A stretch of DNA of 64,000 nt from Chinchilla lanigera (GCF_000276665.1 NW_004955404.1:31683819-31747818); one strand, 5' to 3'. Positions 34,421-47,516 are shown, numbered from the stretch's first letter. Translations and numbers: made by a program. Notes: a model not told the origin generated them from the letters alone.

Positions 34421-35384
34421 GATAATGTACAAAGGAATGACTTCACCTGTATCTTTTTAGAGATCACTGTTAAACATCAGGCAGCGGGAGGCGCTGTGGT
34501 TAAAGCTATGAGCAAAATGGACAGAAACCCTTTCCTTTATGGAGAGCCCACTGTTGTGCTTTGCATAGTTGCATATTCTTTATGCTATGGTTAGACTTCC
34601 ACACTGAGAACTTCATTTTTTTTCATTTAGGGCATCAGTTCTACTTTTGGATGGTAAACACTTTAAAGAAAGGAATTCTAACTGTGTTGTTCTCTATAGC
34701 ACTGGGTCTGGGACAACAGAGACACTCAATATGCATTTGCTCAATGAACTGATTTATGGGCCATGTTCTCCACATTCACCTTTTATGGTTCTTTTTTTCC
34801 TTAGTTTCCTCCTGCCTTCTCTCCCTCCTTCCCTTCCTTTCTTCGTCCCTTTCTTTCTCTTCTCTCCCCGTCACACAGAAACAGAATTTCCAACCATGAG
34901 AGAATACTCGTCTGTGTAGGACAAGGTAGAGCAATCATAAGATACGCTGCTCAGCCATTGCCTTTGGACAGAATGGTGCTGACTCGCCATGCATCTGCCC
35001 AGCTGAGCACTCACGGGCTCAGAACATGGTCATGCCCATGGAGAATAACCTTGCCTTTATCCTGGGATCACAGCCTGTATCCAGTGGTGTACTGAAGCCA
35101 GCTCATACTGGCTCTTGAGATTTGATGGTGAAATTTTCAGTAATTTTTCAAGCCAGTTGGCATCACACTGGTAGGTTGAAATTAACTAGAGCAGGGAAAT
35201 TGGCAAATGCCATCTCTAGCCAGCTGTTAAAGTTTACTAGCAAACCACTGGAATGTAGAGATTCCATGGGTGCATGATGGTATCACTGAGCTACTGGACA
35301 AGTCTTGAACTGCTTCCTTCTCATCTTCTTGTTAAATAAACTACAAATGTCATTGTGGTTTAAGCCTTTGCTGCTAAAAAGAAT
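34421..35384. other. Intergenic, no gene
   Basis: A CT-rich tract at about 34,795-34,866 is the only structured part. Confidence 0.5.
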
Positions 35385-35545
35385 GTGGTCGGTGAATCAG
35401 CAGTGTTGGCATTGCCAAGGAACGTGCTAAAAATGCAGACTTTCAAGCCCTCCTCCAGACCTGTGGAATCTGCATCTGCATTTTAACAAGATCCTCATTT
35501 TTAAGCCCCAAAGCTGTCAAAATCTAAACAATTTTGAGCCTCACA
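35385..35545 (+). mobile_element. MER5-like hAT relic
   Basis: CAGCAGTGTTGGCATTGCCA, ACGTGCTAAAAATGCAGAC, CTCCAGACCTGTGGAATCTG and GCATTTTAACAAGATCCTCA follow the MER5A layout closely. Confidence 0.75.
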
Positions 35546-37071
35546 TAGGGTTCACAGATTTCATACAGAATTCCTAGTTAAATTCAAATTTAAATCTATA
35601 AAAATAATTTTATAGTATACATATCTCCATATAACCCATGGAACATCCCTATACTTAAAAAAATCATTGTGTACTTGAAACTCAGATTGAACTAGAAGTC
35701 CTATATTTTTTTATTGCTGGCAACCCTAGCCCTTGTATACCCATTAGGGAGACCCTTTTGACACTGAACATAATGAAGGCTCCTGCTGACAGCATAGTCA
35801 ATGGCCACAGGTGCCTTGTAGGAGGGGTAGGTGTGGACTTCCATGGGCTTTCTCGGAGGCTGGAGTGGGAAAGCCAGAGGAAGAGTGATTGAAGAGAACT
35901 GAGCATGTGTCACTGGAAAACTAGCTACATGGAACATATGCTACTGTCCATGTAAAGGGATGCAGTGTCTAGTGTCGCTGGCCTAAAAGGTCCCCTGTAG
36001 ACATTATCTGAGTTGCTTCTCCCTGTTCATATTCCATTGTTCTTATATTTCCACTGGCAGCCGACTGAAGAGAAATATTCCATGCATGTTTTTAATCTTA
36101 GGGAAGCATCTCACGCATTTTTGTAATGCTAGATCTTGTGATTCTTTTACTCCACAAATGTCTTGCTTTAAATCAAATTGTTGGTCTCAATCTTGAATCC
36201 CTCTGAGCAGGGCCCAGCTGGCCCTGCTTCTCCTGGGTGAGGTGCAGACCGCGTCTGTGCACGCCTTCCACACCTGGGGCCTGGCTGCTGCAGCTCCCTT
36301 GCTGTAGCTTGGTCCCCTGGAGGCCTCCTGGGGAGATGAACAGGAATCTGGAGCACAGATGGACCTCTACCTCCTGGACTGGCCTAGGCAGAAGTATGGC
36401 CCCAGCTCTTGGAAATATAATCATGTCCATATGTAAGTCAGAGATTCAAAATCATCAAAGTGTGTGTAATAGTGTGTACTTGACGAATGATCCTGTGAGA
36501 AGAATATATTCAAATTCTAGGTAAATGAAAATTTCTACAGGTCTAAAATGTCCTCAGATTGTTCCATAATTTTGCAAAGTGCGATCATTAACGTTATATG
36601 TACTTTGTATTTTTTAGCACATGCAGAAGTAAGTCATTGCCTCTGCTTTTTCCCTGCTCCTACTTGCTCGTGTGTTTACACTCTTCATCTTCCCTGAAGA
36701 TACCATTTACACAAGGAAGCAGCAGCAGAGCACAGAAGCCATCCTCAACTCTGCCTCCTCTCTGATCGCTCCCTCACCAGGATGTCATATCCTTGCAGTT
36801 TTTCTTCTGGAAGCACTATCAAGTTGGCCTCTTCTCTGAATCCCTACAGCCTTAGTCCTACCTCTCAGCTGAAGCTTTGTTATGGCCTTCTTCTAGCCTC
36901 ACATTACGTAGTATTTTGTTGGTGGCACAGAATAGATGGACAGACTAGGTGGCACTGGTTTTGGAGTTTCATATTTGGTATAAATGTGAGCCTGTGCAAA
37001 ATGACCCTTTGCTTTCTTTCTTGATGGCGTGACTAGAATAGTCACAAGAGTTATCACAGTAAGGAGTCATT
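35546..37071. other. Intergenic, no gene
   Basis: A GC-richer patch at 36,190-36,410 gives overlapping frames on both strands without family resemblance. A CTCF-like word lies at 36,942. Confidence 0.5.
36942..36955 (+). promoter_or_regulatory. CTCF-like motif
   Basis: AGACTAGGTGGCAC fits the CTCF core at 12 of 14 positions. Only the two leading C positions differ, and the constrained part ACTAGGTGGCAC is intact. Confidence 0.45.
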
Positions 37072-37290
37072 ATAGCCTAGAGGACAAGATTGTGGCTCGG
37101 GGGCCAGCCTGCCCAAGTGCAATGTCCAGCCCTCCCAGTGTGTGACTTTGGAGAGTGACTAAACATTGCTCTGTCTCAGTTTTATGGGTCAAACAACTGG
37201 ATAAACCATAGAACTGTTGCAAGGATTGTATGAGTGCCTTGGACAAAGCAAGCACTGACAAACGATGATTAAATAAAATGATGGTGTAGG
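37072..37290 (+). repeat. MIR SINE, sense, near full length
   Basis: TATAGCCTAGAGGACAAGAT, GTGTGACTTTGGAGAGTGAC, GCTCTGTCTCAGTTTTATGG and TGTTGCAAGGATTGTATGAG follow the MIR consensus from 5' to 3'. Confidence 0.85.
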
Positions 37291-38989
37291 GGAGGCTGGG
37301 TCTGAACATGTCTCCATCACATCAGCTACAGGTTGCAAACTCAGCAGGGGAACAGCTGTCTTCTCATGACTAGATGGCACTTCTGAAAGACTCAGGCCTG
37401 GCTCAGTACTTGCCTGCTAGACTGGGCCCTCTGGGGAATAAATGTGGACCATTAACCCACCTCTAGATTTGTATCTGTAAGCGAAGGCGGGAAGCAGGCA
37501 ATGCTGAGACTAGACCCCCAGTGTGCTTATTAGGGATGAATTGGTTTCGGAGAGCTACAGACTCTGCTCAAGAATTGATGTCAACTGAGAAATACTAGCA
37601 TTGTCCATTTATTGATCTGTTTGTTTTTTGCACATTTATTGTGCATTTAACTCTTGTATATGCCAGCTACGTGGACATACAAAGGTGAGCAAAGACTCAA
37701 TAAGGTCAGTCAAAATCAGCAAATCACTTATACCCAAAGAGTTGGAGGTGAGATCAAATGGCCAGGAGTCCAGGTCAGAGACACAGGGGCATTGAGTGTT
37801 TAGCAGCCCAGGCAGACATGTACTGGTCAGAACTTGAGAACACAGCTCAGGGATGCAGAAGGAGTGCAAAAGACAACTCTGTGCTTGGGGAGGATAGGAT
37901 AAGAGCTGGAATTACCAGCAAGAAGCTAGAAGCAAAGCCCATGGTAAGATCCTATCTACGGCAAGGCCAACATGAGGGAGGTGATGCTAGAGAACCGTGG
38001 GGTCATAGGAGAGACCTGGCTTCTCCTACAGAGGTCCAGGACCCCAGAGGGAGCCAAGAGAAGGTATTGTTCTGGATTTGCCCCGTGGCCCTTATTCTGC
38101 ACCTGAGATGGTCAGCTAGATAGTCTATGGAGACAACTGAAGAGTTTCCATGCTTTCCTCTTAAGAAGGAATTTGCTTAGAGATTGACGGAGGCCTGTTA
38201 GGAGCAATTGCCAAGTACTGGGCTCTCTCTAATGCTCTGTTGGCACCCAGAGCTGTGGAATAGGAAGAAAAGCAGTCTCTCTCTTCAGGAGGAGCTGATG
38301 CTTTAACGAGGGAGATGCAGTCCACACAGAAAGAATGCACAAGGACATTTCAGGACACACCATCTTTCTCTCCTCTTGTGTTGTCAACAGTTCCTCACAC
38401 ACATCCATTCAGGTGTTGCAAGAGGTGGTTAAGATTTCGTTTAAAAAAAAGAACATAAATGTCATAGAGTTTTTGAAAGAAGGGACATGGTGTCATAGAT
38501 ACACTAGACATTTCCATTATACGTGCTCTTCTTGTATGCCACGTAATACATTCATACTTGATTCTTTCACATAGAGATTATTCTCTGGTTTTAAATAATT
38601 TAAAACCTAAATCCAAGCAATTCTGTAATACATTTCCTTCTACTAAATTTTGTATGGCTGCAAAACTACATTCACAGTGTGTTTTTTTCCCCCTTGGTAT
38701 TATTTTGATTTTAAGGGCATTTGGTAAAATGGAGATAACCTGGGATTAACTCAATATGGCATCTCTTGCCTCATCTTTTAAAAAAAGTCATTGAATTCTT
38801 TCGAAAATATGTGCTTTCAGTTTTCTTTAGGAAGAGTCTCATCTTTTTGAAACAGCAGCTGCGGGTCTGTGGAGTTAAGGAAGGGCCAGCCCTGACACTC
38901 GTGGGAGGGGATTCTGCTGCCACGCAGGGTGGTGAGAGGGCTGCGGATCTCCCAAGGAAGGTCTGGGAAACCACTGTGCTGTGCCTGGG
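37291..38989. other. Intergenic, no gene
   Basis: 37,620-37,900 (GCACATTTATTGTGCATTTA and what follows) resembles an old mammalian interspersed repeat that I cannot name. The 121-codon frame at 37,758 falls in it. A CTCF-like word lies at 37,367. Confidence 0.45.
37367..37380 (+). promoter_or_regulatory. CTCF-like motif
   Basis: TGACTAGATGGCAC fits the CTCF core at 12 of 14. The ACTAGATGGCAC part is an exact fit. Same orientation as the words at 36,942 and 39,835. Confidence 0.45.
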
Positions 38990-39560
38990 GCTAAACTGCT
39001 GTCACCGGCATCCCATTTTGACCAAGTCACACGTCAGAAGCCCGCGCAAGCATGAGAGCTAAGTAGTGTTCCTGATTTGGGCCCTGGAGTGGAGTTTGGC
39101 TCTGCCGTTCCAACGCTGTAAAAGAGAGAATCCCGCGATTCTTGCAACTCCGTGGAAGTGGAGACTTCTCAGCGGCTGTTCAGGGGCCTTCTGCCCAAAG
39201 GGGTGTCTGGTTGGGCTAGAGAATCCGCACCCTCCCGGGAGACCACGAAGGCAGCGAGGACCGAGCTTTTTTGTTGTCTGAAGAGGGCTGGGGAGCCATT
39301 GGCAGAAACCAGGCCCCTGCACAAACAGGCCCTCGGCGGGCCGGGGAGACCGAGGGTGCCTGAGCGAGGTTGTTCCTCCACCCAGGAGCGGGCAGGGACG
39401 CAGGGGAAGAGGGGTGCTTCGTTTTCCGGCTGCCCCATGCCAGGGGTGGACAGGCCCTCCGTCTGCTTGACCTTGTCCTACCGTCCCTGTTTCCGACCAG
39501 CGCCTTGGGCCCCCAGTGTCCGGCACCCTCCTGAGCAGCTGAGCTGAGGCGGTGGAGAAA
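38990..39560. promoter_or_regulatory. CpG-rich patch, possible eroded CpG island
   Basis: By eye this ~570-bp stretch holds some thirty CG dinucleotides and clearly higher GC than its surroundings, where CG is rare. Examples are CCCGCGCAAG, CCTCGGCGGGCCGGGG and TTCCGACCAGCGCC. Long overlapping frames on both strands (39,059-39,746) follow from the base composition. None resembles a known protein. It could be a promoter, for instance of a noncoding RNA, or an enhancer. No repeat family is recognised in it. Confidence 0.6.
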
Positions 39561-39834
39561 GGCCCACCTTCCACTGTTAAGTCTTATTCTGAGGCTGGGG
39601 GTACAGCATCTCCCTCCCCTCCTCCCCCAACAAACCCCTTGCTTTCCTAAGGAAACATTTGCATTCCTTTTCTTCTGCATTTTCTTCCAAGGGATAATTG
39701 GGGGAGGACAGATAGGCCAGGGTACAAAGCATATATACTTCGTCATTTTTCTTTAAGCAGCCGGGCTCCCCAAGCTAGACTAAAAGTGGCACGATCGTTC
39801 CCGGAGACGTGCAGGGCGCGCCTTGCCGCTGCAG

Positions 39835-39848
39835 CCAGTAGATGGCGC
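39835..39848 (+). promoter_or_regulatory. CTCF binding motif, exact core match
   Basis: CCAGTAGATGGCGC agrees with the 14-bp CTCF core consensus CCASYAGRKGGCRS at every position. It lies in a CG-containing stretch (GCAGGGCGCGCCTTGCCGC just before it), about 290 bp past the CpG-rich patch. Confidence 0.8.
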
Positions 39849-39859
39849 TCAATCCCCGC

Positions 39860-42800
39860 TCTGCCTTTCCGGGAACCGTGATACCCGGGGTTGGGCTTTG
39901 AGGTCCAAGCAGAAAAACCGCTGTCACCTGAGCAGGCAAGAAGCAAATATTAAACATAGCATTTTATGCATTTTTTGAAAAAGAAAGTCTTTCTATTTAG
40001 GTTCACTTCAGATTCTCTGGAGATACGTTTGGAAACTCCCTCTGCCTCTGAACTCGTCGCTGTGGCCTTTCATTCACTTACAAAACGCTTCCCCAGACTC
40101 CCTGCTCAATTACCTTTGTCTCCCCTCTGTCCTAGCACTCCGGTGGGACGCAGGAAAAACAAAGCAGTCAGGTTAGACGTACACAGTGCTTTGCCTCGGC
40201 GGCTTTCGGAACCGAGTGGGGGAGTGGCCTTCTCGCCCACGTAGATGTGTGCACGTATGCATGCACATCCAGTCCACATTTACTTTTGCCCAAAGGAGAT
40301 ACACAGCAGAGCATAAATAAGTATTTCTTTCCCTTAGGTAAAAGTAGATGTTTCTTGACAAGGTTTTCGCCAGTCTATTCAAAGCATATGTTTGCTTGTC
40401 ATTTCACAGGTCCGATATCTGAAAAACTATCAGGAATGATAGTTAATCAATTCAGCAACCAGTTACCGCTGACGATGAGGAAAGCCTTATTCTCTGTGTG
40501 GTGGGGAATATAAAGATAAGTCCTGACTCATGGAAAGATAGCCGTGGGTGAACTCAAATATGTGTGTGTGCAGGTTGTAGCTGTGTACAATAGGTTTAGT
40601 GCAAAAGCCATAGATTTAGTCAGGATTGAGATCTAAGAGATGGTTACAGATTTTTAGAGCTACTTAGCAACGAATGTAGGATAGTTTGATTGCCCCCAAG
40701 CGCCATCTTGATCGGAGCAGCTATAGCGTTTCATTGGTAATGATGTGACTTTAGCTCCCAAAATGACTAAATTGACCTTAGGTTGGTAGAATGGTTTGCC
40801 TTTCTGAAGCACTTCCATGTGTATTATCTTAGGGACAATACCTTGCAAATATTTTACATTGTGCTTTACATTCAACAAGATGTAAGAGATAGACATATGA
40901 TAATAAGGAATATTGCATGACCAGACCAGACTACGAGCAATAACTTCATTATTTTTGCTTCTTACTGTTTCCCCTCTAGGAAATAGTAAACTTGGGTGGA
41001 AAGAAAACGATTCCTGTGGTGGAAAAGCAAGTGGACTCTATGTGTGTGCGCGCGTGCACACTATTAAATGTGTTTCCAGAGGTCTTGGTCTGTTGCAATA
41101 GCTTTGCCAATCCTTCAATTACTGTTTTTCTTTCATGAGAAATTGTTACTCGAATGCACTCAGCCTTTTAGGGAGCTGTGAATGTGGTTATAATTGCTTG
41201 TTTCTAAGATAATTGGCCTGACTGCATAGCCCTGGGAAAGTGACTTGAACAAATGGAATGTGGCGGAGAGGGGAGCTGCATTCAGACTTCATCTTGGCGC
41301 CCAGGCCTTGCTGCCACCATGGGCTGGAGTAACCACCGTGACTGTGCGGAAGATGAAACTGGAAAGTCCTGTAAACAAGGCGTTCTCTAAGAGTAAGGGC
41401 CACTTGAGCTCTGATATCTCCTCCTGGGAGGGAGGAATGCGCTTTGGTTGGTAAAATGACCCACTGTACCTTTTTGATGGGTTCAAATGCAACAGCAAGT
41501 GATTACTGGACTCTCCACTAGATTCCGTTTTCCCTTACCTGGGCGGCTCTGGAGATTCAGGATATGGATGTAACAGCTGAGCCTGTGGGAGCAATGGAAA
41601 GAAGGAGAACTGTGAGAGGTTGATTCATTTCAGACACTAAATCAATGCAAAATTTTCTAACGTCTATATTATTGTTACTATCAATAGCCTTTGATGTTAC
41701 AGATCAAAGAGTGGTGCTAATTCATTACCAGATGACATGACACGATCATGTTCTTAGCTCCTGGAGAGAAGCTCAAACACACTTCCATTTAAAAGTACAG
41801 GCTTTTGAGGTTAACAAAATGTTGCTAATTTGTTCCCTCCTCAGCCTAACTTCAGGCTCACTTTATTTTCTTCAGTGGAACAGAGGTTCCTAGAAAATCA
41901 CTCATGACACATATTTATCTGTTCAGTAACCAAAACTGGTTATCAAAAAGTTAAGCAGTCTTTAAATTGCTGAAAGCAAGAGAGTAATCATTTGTAGGGG
42001 AAAATGGAGACCATGTTGTAATAACGTGAGTACCCAATTAAAAACACCTAATTTATTGAAAGGTTTCCACTCCTTCCAAAATTTATAGAAAAATATAAGC
42101 ACAGGCAGGAAAATCAACTGAACAATTCAGTGTTGCTCTAATATCCCCCTTCCCCCTAGAACCTTCTCTGTGTTAAAGACTTATAGGATCATGGGAAAAT
42201 ACAGATTAAATAGGAAGTGCTTCCAGGTTTGGAAATTATTTGAATTTAACCCGTTTCAAGGAGCTGTTACAAAGAGAGGAAAGCAAAGGAGTTCCTCCAA
42301 GACCCGCTAGTTACAAGGCAGAGTCCATGTCAGGCCCCTTCTGGGTGCGGTGAGTGACGGAGTTCATTTCCATAAGTGGTGCTCTTTGTTTCAGAGTGTG
42401 CGTGTGGCAGCGGGGGGTGGATGCCAAGGCCTGTGAGTATGTGGCAAGTGCTGTACCACGACGAGTTTTCAATGACTAACAATTTAAGCACATATTTGCA
42501 AGTGATGACTTAATTTTTTAAAAAAAAAGTTCCTGCAAAACCAAATAAATAGCACTCTTACTTTTCAAAGTTCTGTTTAGCCACGAATACAAAGTTATAA
42601 TTTTCTTCTGCATCAGCCCACAACAACTCTGAAGCCACTGACCAGGGAGGCCGACCCATGGAGGGTGACATGGAAGAACCTCGGGGATGTATTACTGAGT
42701 GAAAAAAGCAATAGGTAGAAACTTACATTTACAAAAATTCCTGTTATTTATTCAAACGTATAGAACAATGACTGGAAGCACATACACTAAACTGTAACTT

Positions 42801-45718
42801 TGGTTCCCTTTGCAGAGAAAAATGGGAATAAATGAGGGTGAAGCGAACTTATTTTAGTTTATGTTGTTTCAATCTTTTTGCTGAAATATATTAATGTATT
42901 ACTTGGAGAGTGATTGTAAGTAAATGTGAACAGAGTACTTCAAGCATACTGGAAAAAATATCCCCATTCATCTTCTGTTTTGTGTCTTGAGTACATGAGA
43001 GGTTTCTTTTTACTATATCATTTACTGTGGGATAGAGAGGAAGAGAAGGGGTTAAGCCATCTAGGTCATTTTTAAATGCCTGGGTTCTTGCAATCAAAGC
43101 AATCAAAATCCACTTCCACTCTAGCCTTCTGCCACCATTCATCAAATAGGTCCCGCTCTGCTGGGAGGACAATGCTGCTTCACAAGTAGAAAAATAACCA
43201 GCTGCAAACGGTTTGCATAGCGCTGATAGTGCTTCTGGGGAGAAATCTACGGAGGGTTCCGGGAGGAAGCGGTTGGCTGTCTGGTCGTGTGTGGCTCATG
43301 GTGTGTGCTTTGTTTTCCCACAAAGAAACCTTTCCTCAGTAGCCAGGCGTCCTAGAGATGAATGAGCGGTGTGCTGGCACACAGAGCGAGCCTTAGAAGT
43401 AAGGGCTCATCCCATGCTAATGGGGAAGGAATAAGCATCCCGCATTCTCTCTGAAGGACTAGGAACTGGAATTCCAAAGATGCCTGCCTGAGCTGCCATT
43501 TCATTTCATTTGTGCTGTCAGAAGCTGCGTGGTCACTTCTTTTGATGTCTCACTTTACTACAGTGTCTGTTACCGAACCACATTTTCAGGTTGGGGGACT
43601 TTTGTACACTGGCTTCAGTGCACAGGGCTAGCAGGAGCAAGACCGGTTCTTTTTCTGTGTTTTTTTTTTTCTACCCCTAGCCACTTCTCACTTTCTGTCC
43701 AGTCAAAGCTATGTGTACATCCTGACCCAGGCATATGGAGCTCTGTCATAGAACGAGCGTATAAAGCCATTGTGCTTTAATTTTCCTGGGAAAGTGGAAA
43801 GTTGATTAGTTTGTCAGTATCTAATTGAATCTTTTGTTTGCTTGTTTGTTTTCCCCTCTGTAAACATTATTGGGAGAGTCACGGTTGTGGCCAGATCATT
43901 GTTGGGTTCAGATAGGCATCAGAGCGATAGAGCAGCCTGGGGAGGAGGTGGCGGAGAACTCCCTCACCAAGCTCTCCCCCTGTGCAGGGGCTTACTGATT
44001 TCTGTCTGTATAGATGCCCAGGGGGGGCCACGAGAATATCAGTGTGAAAAGGCTTTCAAAGGTGTACTTGCTGTTAAGAATGGAAAACAGGCATAAACTG
44101 TGATGGATCACCAAGTCATTCTCACTCGGATGTCTCAGGGTTCAGAGTGCGTAAAAAACTCTGTTTCACATGTAAAAGAAGCCTTTAAACTTGAACAAAG
44201 TGCATATGAAAGTGATAGCTCAAAAAGTTGGGATATAAAATACAATGTGGGAAGTTAAAGAAGCAGGGCTATCTAGCTTACATAAAAGGTACTATCCTCC
44301 TGGCGAGGAAGAAACAGTAGTTGACTTCTTACTCTGTGCCTGCTGGGCCTTCCTCGCTTTCTTTGAGAAGGCAGTCACTCTCCCTTCTGCCAGCAGCCAG
44401 CCCTGCCACCTCCCTGGCTGTGTAGAACAGACCAAAGAATTGAACTCTGGGCCCAGGAATGTCCCATTCAGAAACTGGGTTAGGCCAACAAAATCTGCAA
44501 CAAGGGCTTTATTTTGCGAATGCACTATGATATATAGCCACTGTCTTGTTTCTTTTTCTGAAGTCCTTCTGTTTTTGCCCTGGGAGAGGGAGGAGAAGAG
44601 AGAGACCTTCCCAGATTTCCCAGGGTAACAAGTTCAGGCTCAGGTGCTTGTGTTTTGCCATATAATGATGCCCTTTGTTCATGTCCTCACTTCTCAGACC
44701 ATAGAATCTAAATAACTAGCAAGGGCTGGAGGCAGATGGGCCCAAGTAGGGCATCACCAGCCAGTGGGATGCCGTTCTGAGAATTAGGACAAGATTCTGT
44801 CTGGGTGGAAAACTCAGAAAAAGGCACCCCTCCTTCTGCATGGAGTGGACCTGGCAGGTGCCGGCTTGGCCTGCTGACCAGTGCCTTTTGCAAAAACGTA
44901 GCGCTCTTGGCCCAGTGCCAGGGCACACTGTTTGCTGAGCATGATGCACACTGGATTTCAGGCCCCTTGTGCTCCATTGATCAGAAGTCTTCTTGCAGTG
45001 CTCATGTGGCTCAACCCAGCAGCTCTGAACCTGAGACTCACTTCCTGATCCTCCAGCTTGCTTCCTGTGTGATTTTTTGAAAGTGATTAGGTTTCCTAGC
45101 CCATCCAGAAGGGATGTGGCGTGGCTAGGGAACTGGTCGCTGGCTGATACAACCAGCCTCTCTTGTGCAAGCCAGCCAAGGACCGGGCAGTACAGATTTC
45201 TTAACAAATTGCACAGATGGACAGGGCTCCCTGAATACCAGATTGAGATATATTTACCTGTAGCTGTCCCTGGGTGCTTGGATTTTCATCTCTTCTTAGG
45301 TTTTAGAATTTGTTTTAATGGAATCCCTTGTTTTTGACTCAGGTGCAGCTCATTTTAATCTTGCAACATGCTTTTCTGCTTAGATGCAGGCTTCTCCCAG
45401 ACTTCTCTGTAGCCGAATTCCTTCTGACTTGGTGCAATGCTTTGGCAAATAATAATATTCTCATTGACTTACATCACTATGTGGAAGTTAAATCTGTTTA
45501 TTTTGCTAGCCTCCTACTCTGGCTAGCATTTGGGTGCCCTAATCCCTAAATCATCTAAACTGATTAACTCATGGTGTTTCTTGAAAGGGATTGAGTATTT
45601 TAGATTCACGAGAGTCTCTAAGACAAAAGTACTTCCATAGTTAAGAAGTTTAGAAAAAATAATGTAATATATCCCTCCCTTCATATTCTCTTCAAATGAT
45701 TACAATCATGTTAGAGTT
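39860..45718. other. Intergenic, mostly unique, no gene
   Basis: Nearly 6 kb without a recognised recent transposon. A YY1/CTCF-like word CAAGATGGCGC lies on the minus strand near 40,700. Purine/pyrimidine alternation (GTGTGTGCGCGCGTGCACAC) lies at 41,041. Open frames up to 163 codons at 44,245-45,207 overlap on both strands and have no family resemblance. Confidence 0.5.
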
Positions 45719-46145
45719 TCTCTTAGTTACTTTTCTTGTTGCAAAGGCAAAATACTGGATACCCAAAGTTAAAGGAGGAAAGGTTTATTTCAGCTCACAG
45801 CTTGTAGAGGTTTCAGTCCACATTCAGCCGATTCTAAGGCAGAATGGCTTGGTAGAGGGACATGGCAGGGGAGAAATGGTTCATGGCAGATCAAGGCAGG
45901 CACAAAGCAGCCAGCAGCAATGTAGCAAAGCAGCTTCTTTCTGTCCCTTTATAGTCCATGCAGCTGCTGCCTTTTGGGTAGTCACTCAGAACTACGCTAA
46001 ATCAATATTGGAGTAACCCACACTCACATTCAAAGCATCACACCTTTACTCCGTATTTGCAAACCATAGATCCAGCCATATCCAAAAACCACCACCTCTG
46101 AGCACATGAAGCTTTGGGGGGACATTAAGACCTAGCTATAATGCA
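45719..46145 (-). mobile_element. MaLR-like LTR, antisense
   Basis: CTCTTAGTTACTTTTCTTGT, AAAGGCAAAATACTGGAT, GGAGGAAAGGTTTATTTCAG and near the far end GGGGGGACATTAAGACCTAG are the antisense features of a rodent MaLR LTR. The 106-codon frame at 45,696 lies in it. Confidence 0.75.
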
Positions 46146-47284
46146 GTTTATGAAAATTGCTCTAAAATCTTTAACCTTGCTAAACTTAGTATCCTTAGGC
46201 TTATCTGACTCTGAAACTCTTGGTTCACACAGAACATTTTAGCAAACACTGTTCTCTATTTAGATTCTCAGAGAGAAGATGGTGAGAGCATATTTCTTAC
46301 TGGATGTTTAAAAAAGTAGCAGATCTTTGGATTCTTTTATCTTCCTTTTTGGAAACTCATCTCTCCTTGTTTTAAAGCAATGGAATATGCGCTTCCATCT
46401 TCTCAAGTGGCCTATGCCAGGCTGGATTTTATTTTTAGTACTTCCCATATTTGAGTAAGTTATGATTATATATTACTCATTCTGTTCTTTGGGATGATTT
46501 TCACCTGAAAAGTGATTTTAAAAATATTTCAATCTTTTCACTTATGCTCAGGTAGGCCTTTTCGTTGTAGAAAATATTTTCACATTTATTATCTTATTGA
46601 TTGTTGCTAAGACATTTTAAACAACCTTGCAAATAGTATTTAAAAATCATTAGGGCCATTAATATTCTATTTAGTCTGCAAAAATCTGAAATAGCTGACT
46701 CTTTCATATCCTAGAACTAAGAGAATATAAAATTTTGCCTGTAGCAAAAATGTTCAGAGCTTTTGCTTAAACACACATTGCCAGGTTGAAGTGAAAAATA
46801 AAGAGAAAGGAAGGTAGAGCGTGAAAGAATCATTTGTCTTATTTTAAAAAATTCTGACTTTCAAAAAAATTGCACTCCTCCTGATTTATTTTAAATTCTG
46901 GCCATGCTGTCCTGTAAGTCCATTTTGTATGATACACCATCAAAGATTCTGGGACTCACATCATGACATTCTCTAGTAATTCCCAGGAAGTAAATACCTG
47001 AATAAAAACATTTTATTTGTTATCTTTGGTTCACTGGTAAATTTTTGAGAGAGAATATTATTTTTACAGTTGTTTTCTTAGTTGCAAGTTCTAGAATTTC
47101 TTAATTTTATTTCTCTGGTTTCTGTTAAAAATAGGATATATTTTTGATTGACTAAAAAATGAAGTAATAGCAAAGTTTGGAACATATATTCCTTTTTTCT
47201 TACCTTTCCTCAGGTATTATTATAGAAATGATGTCTGTAGTAAGCCTGAACCAGTTGCATTTAGATTTTAATAATTTCCATTGA
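46146..47284. other. Intergenic, AT-rich, no gene
   Basis: Nothing recognised. Confidence 0.45.
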
Positions 47285-47516
47285 ATTTGTGTAATTTTTA
47301 TAACTTTATTAGATATAACAGACAATGAAATACCTATGTCTCAAGGATACAGTCAATAGTTTTTGACATATACATGTGCATAAGAAATGGTCACTACACT
47401 CAAAATAACAAGTATTCTACCACCTTCTAAAAGTTTTTTAATGACCCATCGCAATCATGACTTCTTGTCCCCTGTTCCCAAATAATCTCTGCCACTGCCA
47501 TATTTTTTGATCAAAT
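47285..47516 (-). mobile_element. Possible old L1 fragment, antisense
   Basis: AACTTTATTAGATATAACAG, TAGTTTTTGACATATACATG and CACTACACTCAAAATAACAA resemble the antisense 3' part of old L1M elements. Weak. Confidence 0.4.

Noticed and set aside
37758..38123. 121-codon open frame
   Set aside because: Begins within sequence resembling an old interspersed repeat; no domain.
39059..39746. Long overlapping open frames on both strands (up to 176 codons)
   Set aside because: They lie in the CpG-rich patch where stops are rare by composition. Both strands are open, no known family is seen, and there is no splice or start context.
40694..40707. CTCF site on the minus strand
   Set aside because: CAAGATGGCGC has A where the core needs C/T; it could equally be a YY1-like word, also imperfect.
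44716..45207. 163-codon minus-strand frame with overlapping plus-strand frames
   Set aside because: No recognisable domain; both strands open in a moderately GC-rich patch; no supporting gene structure.
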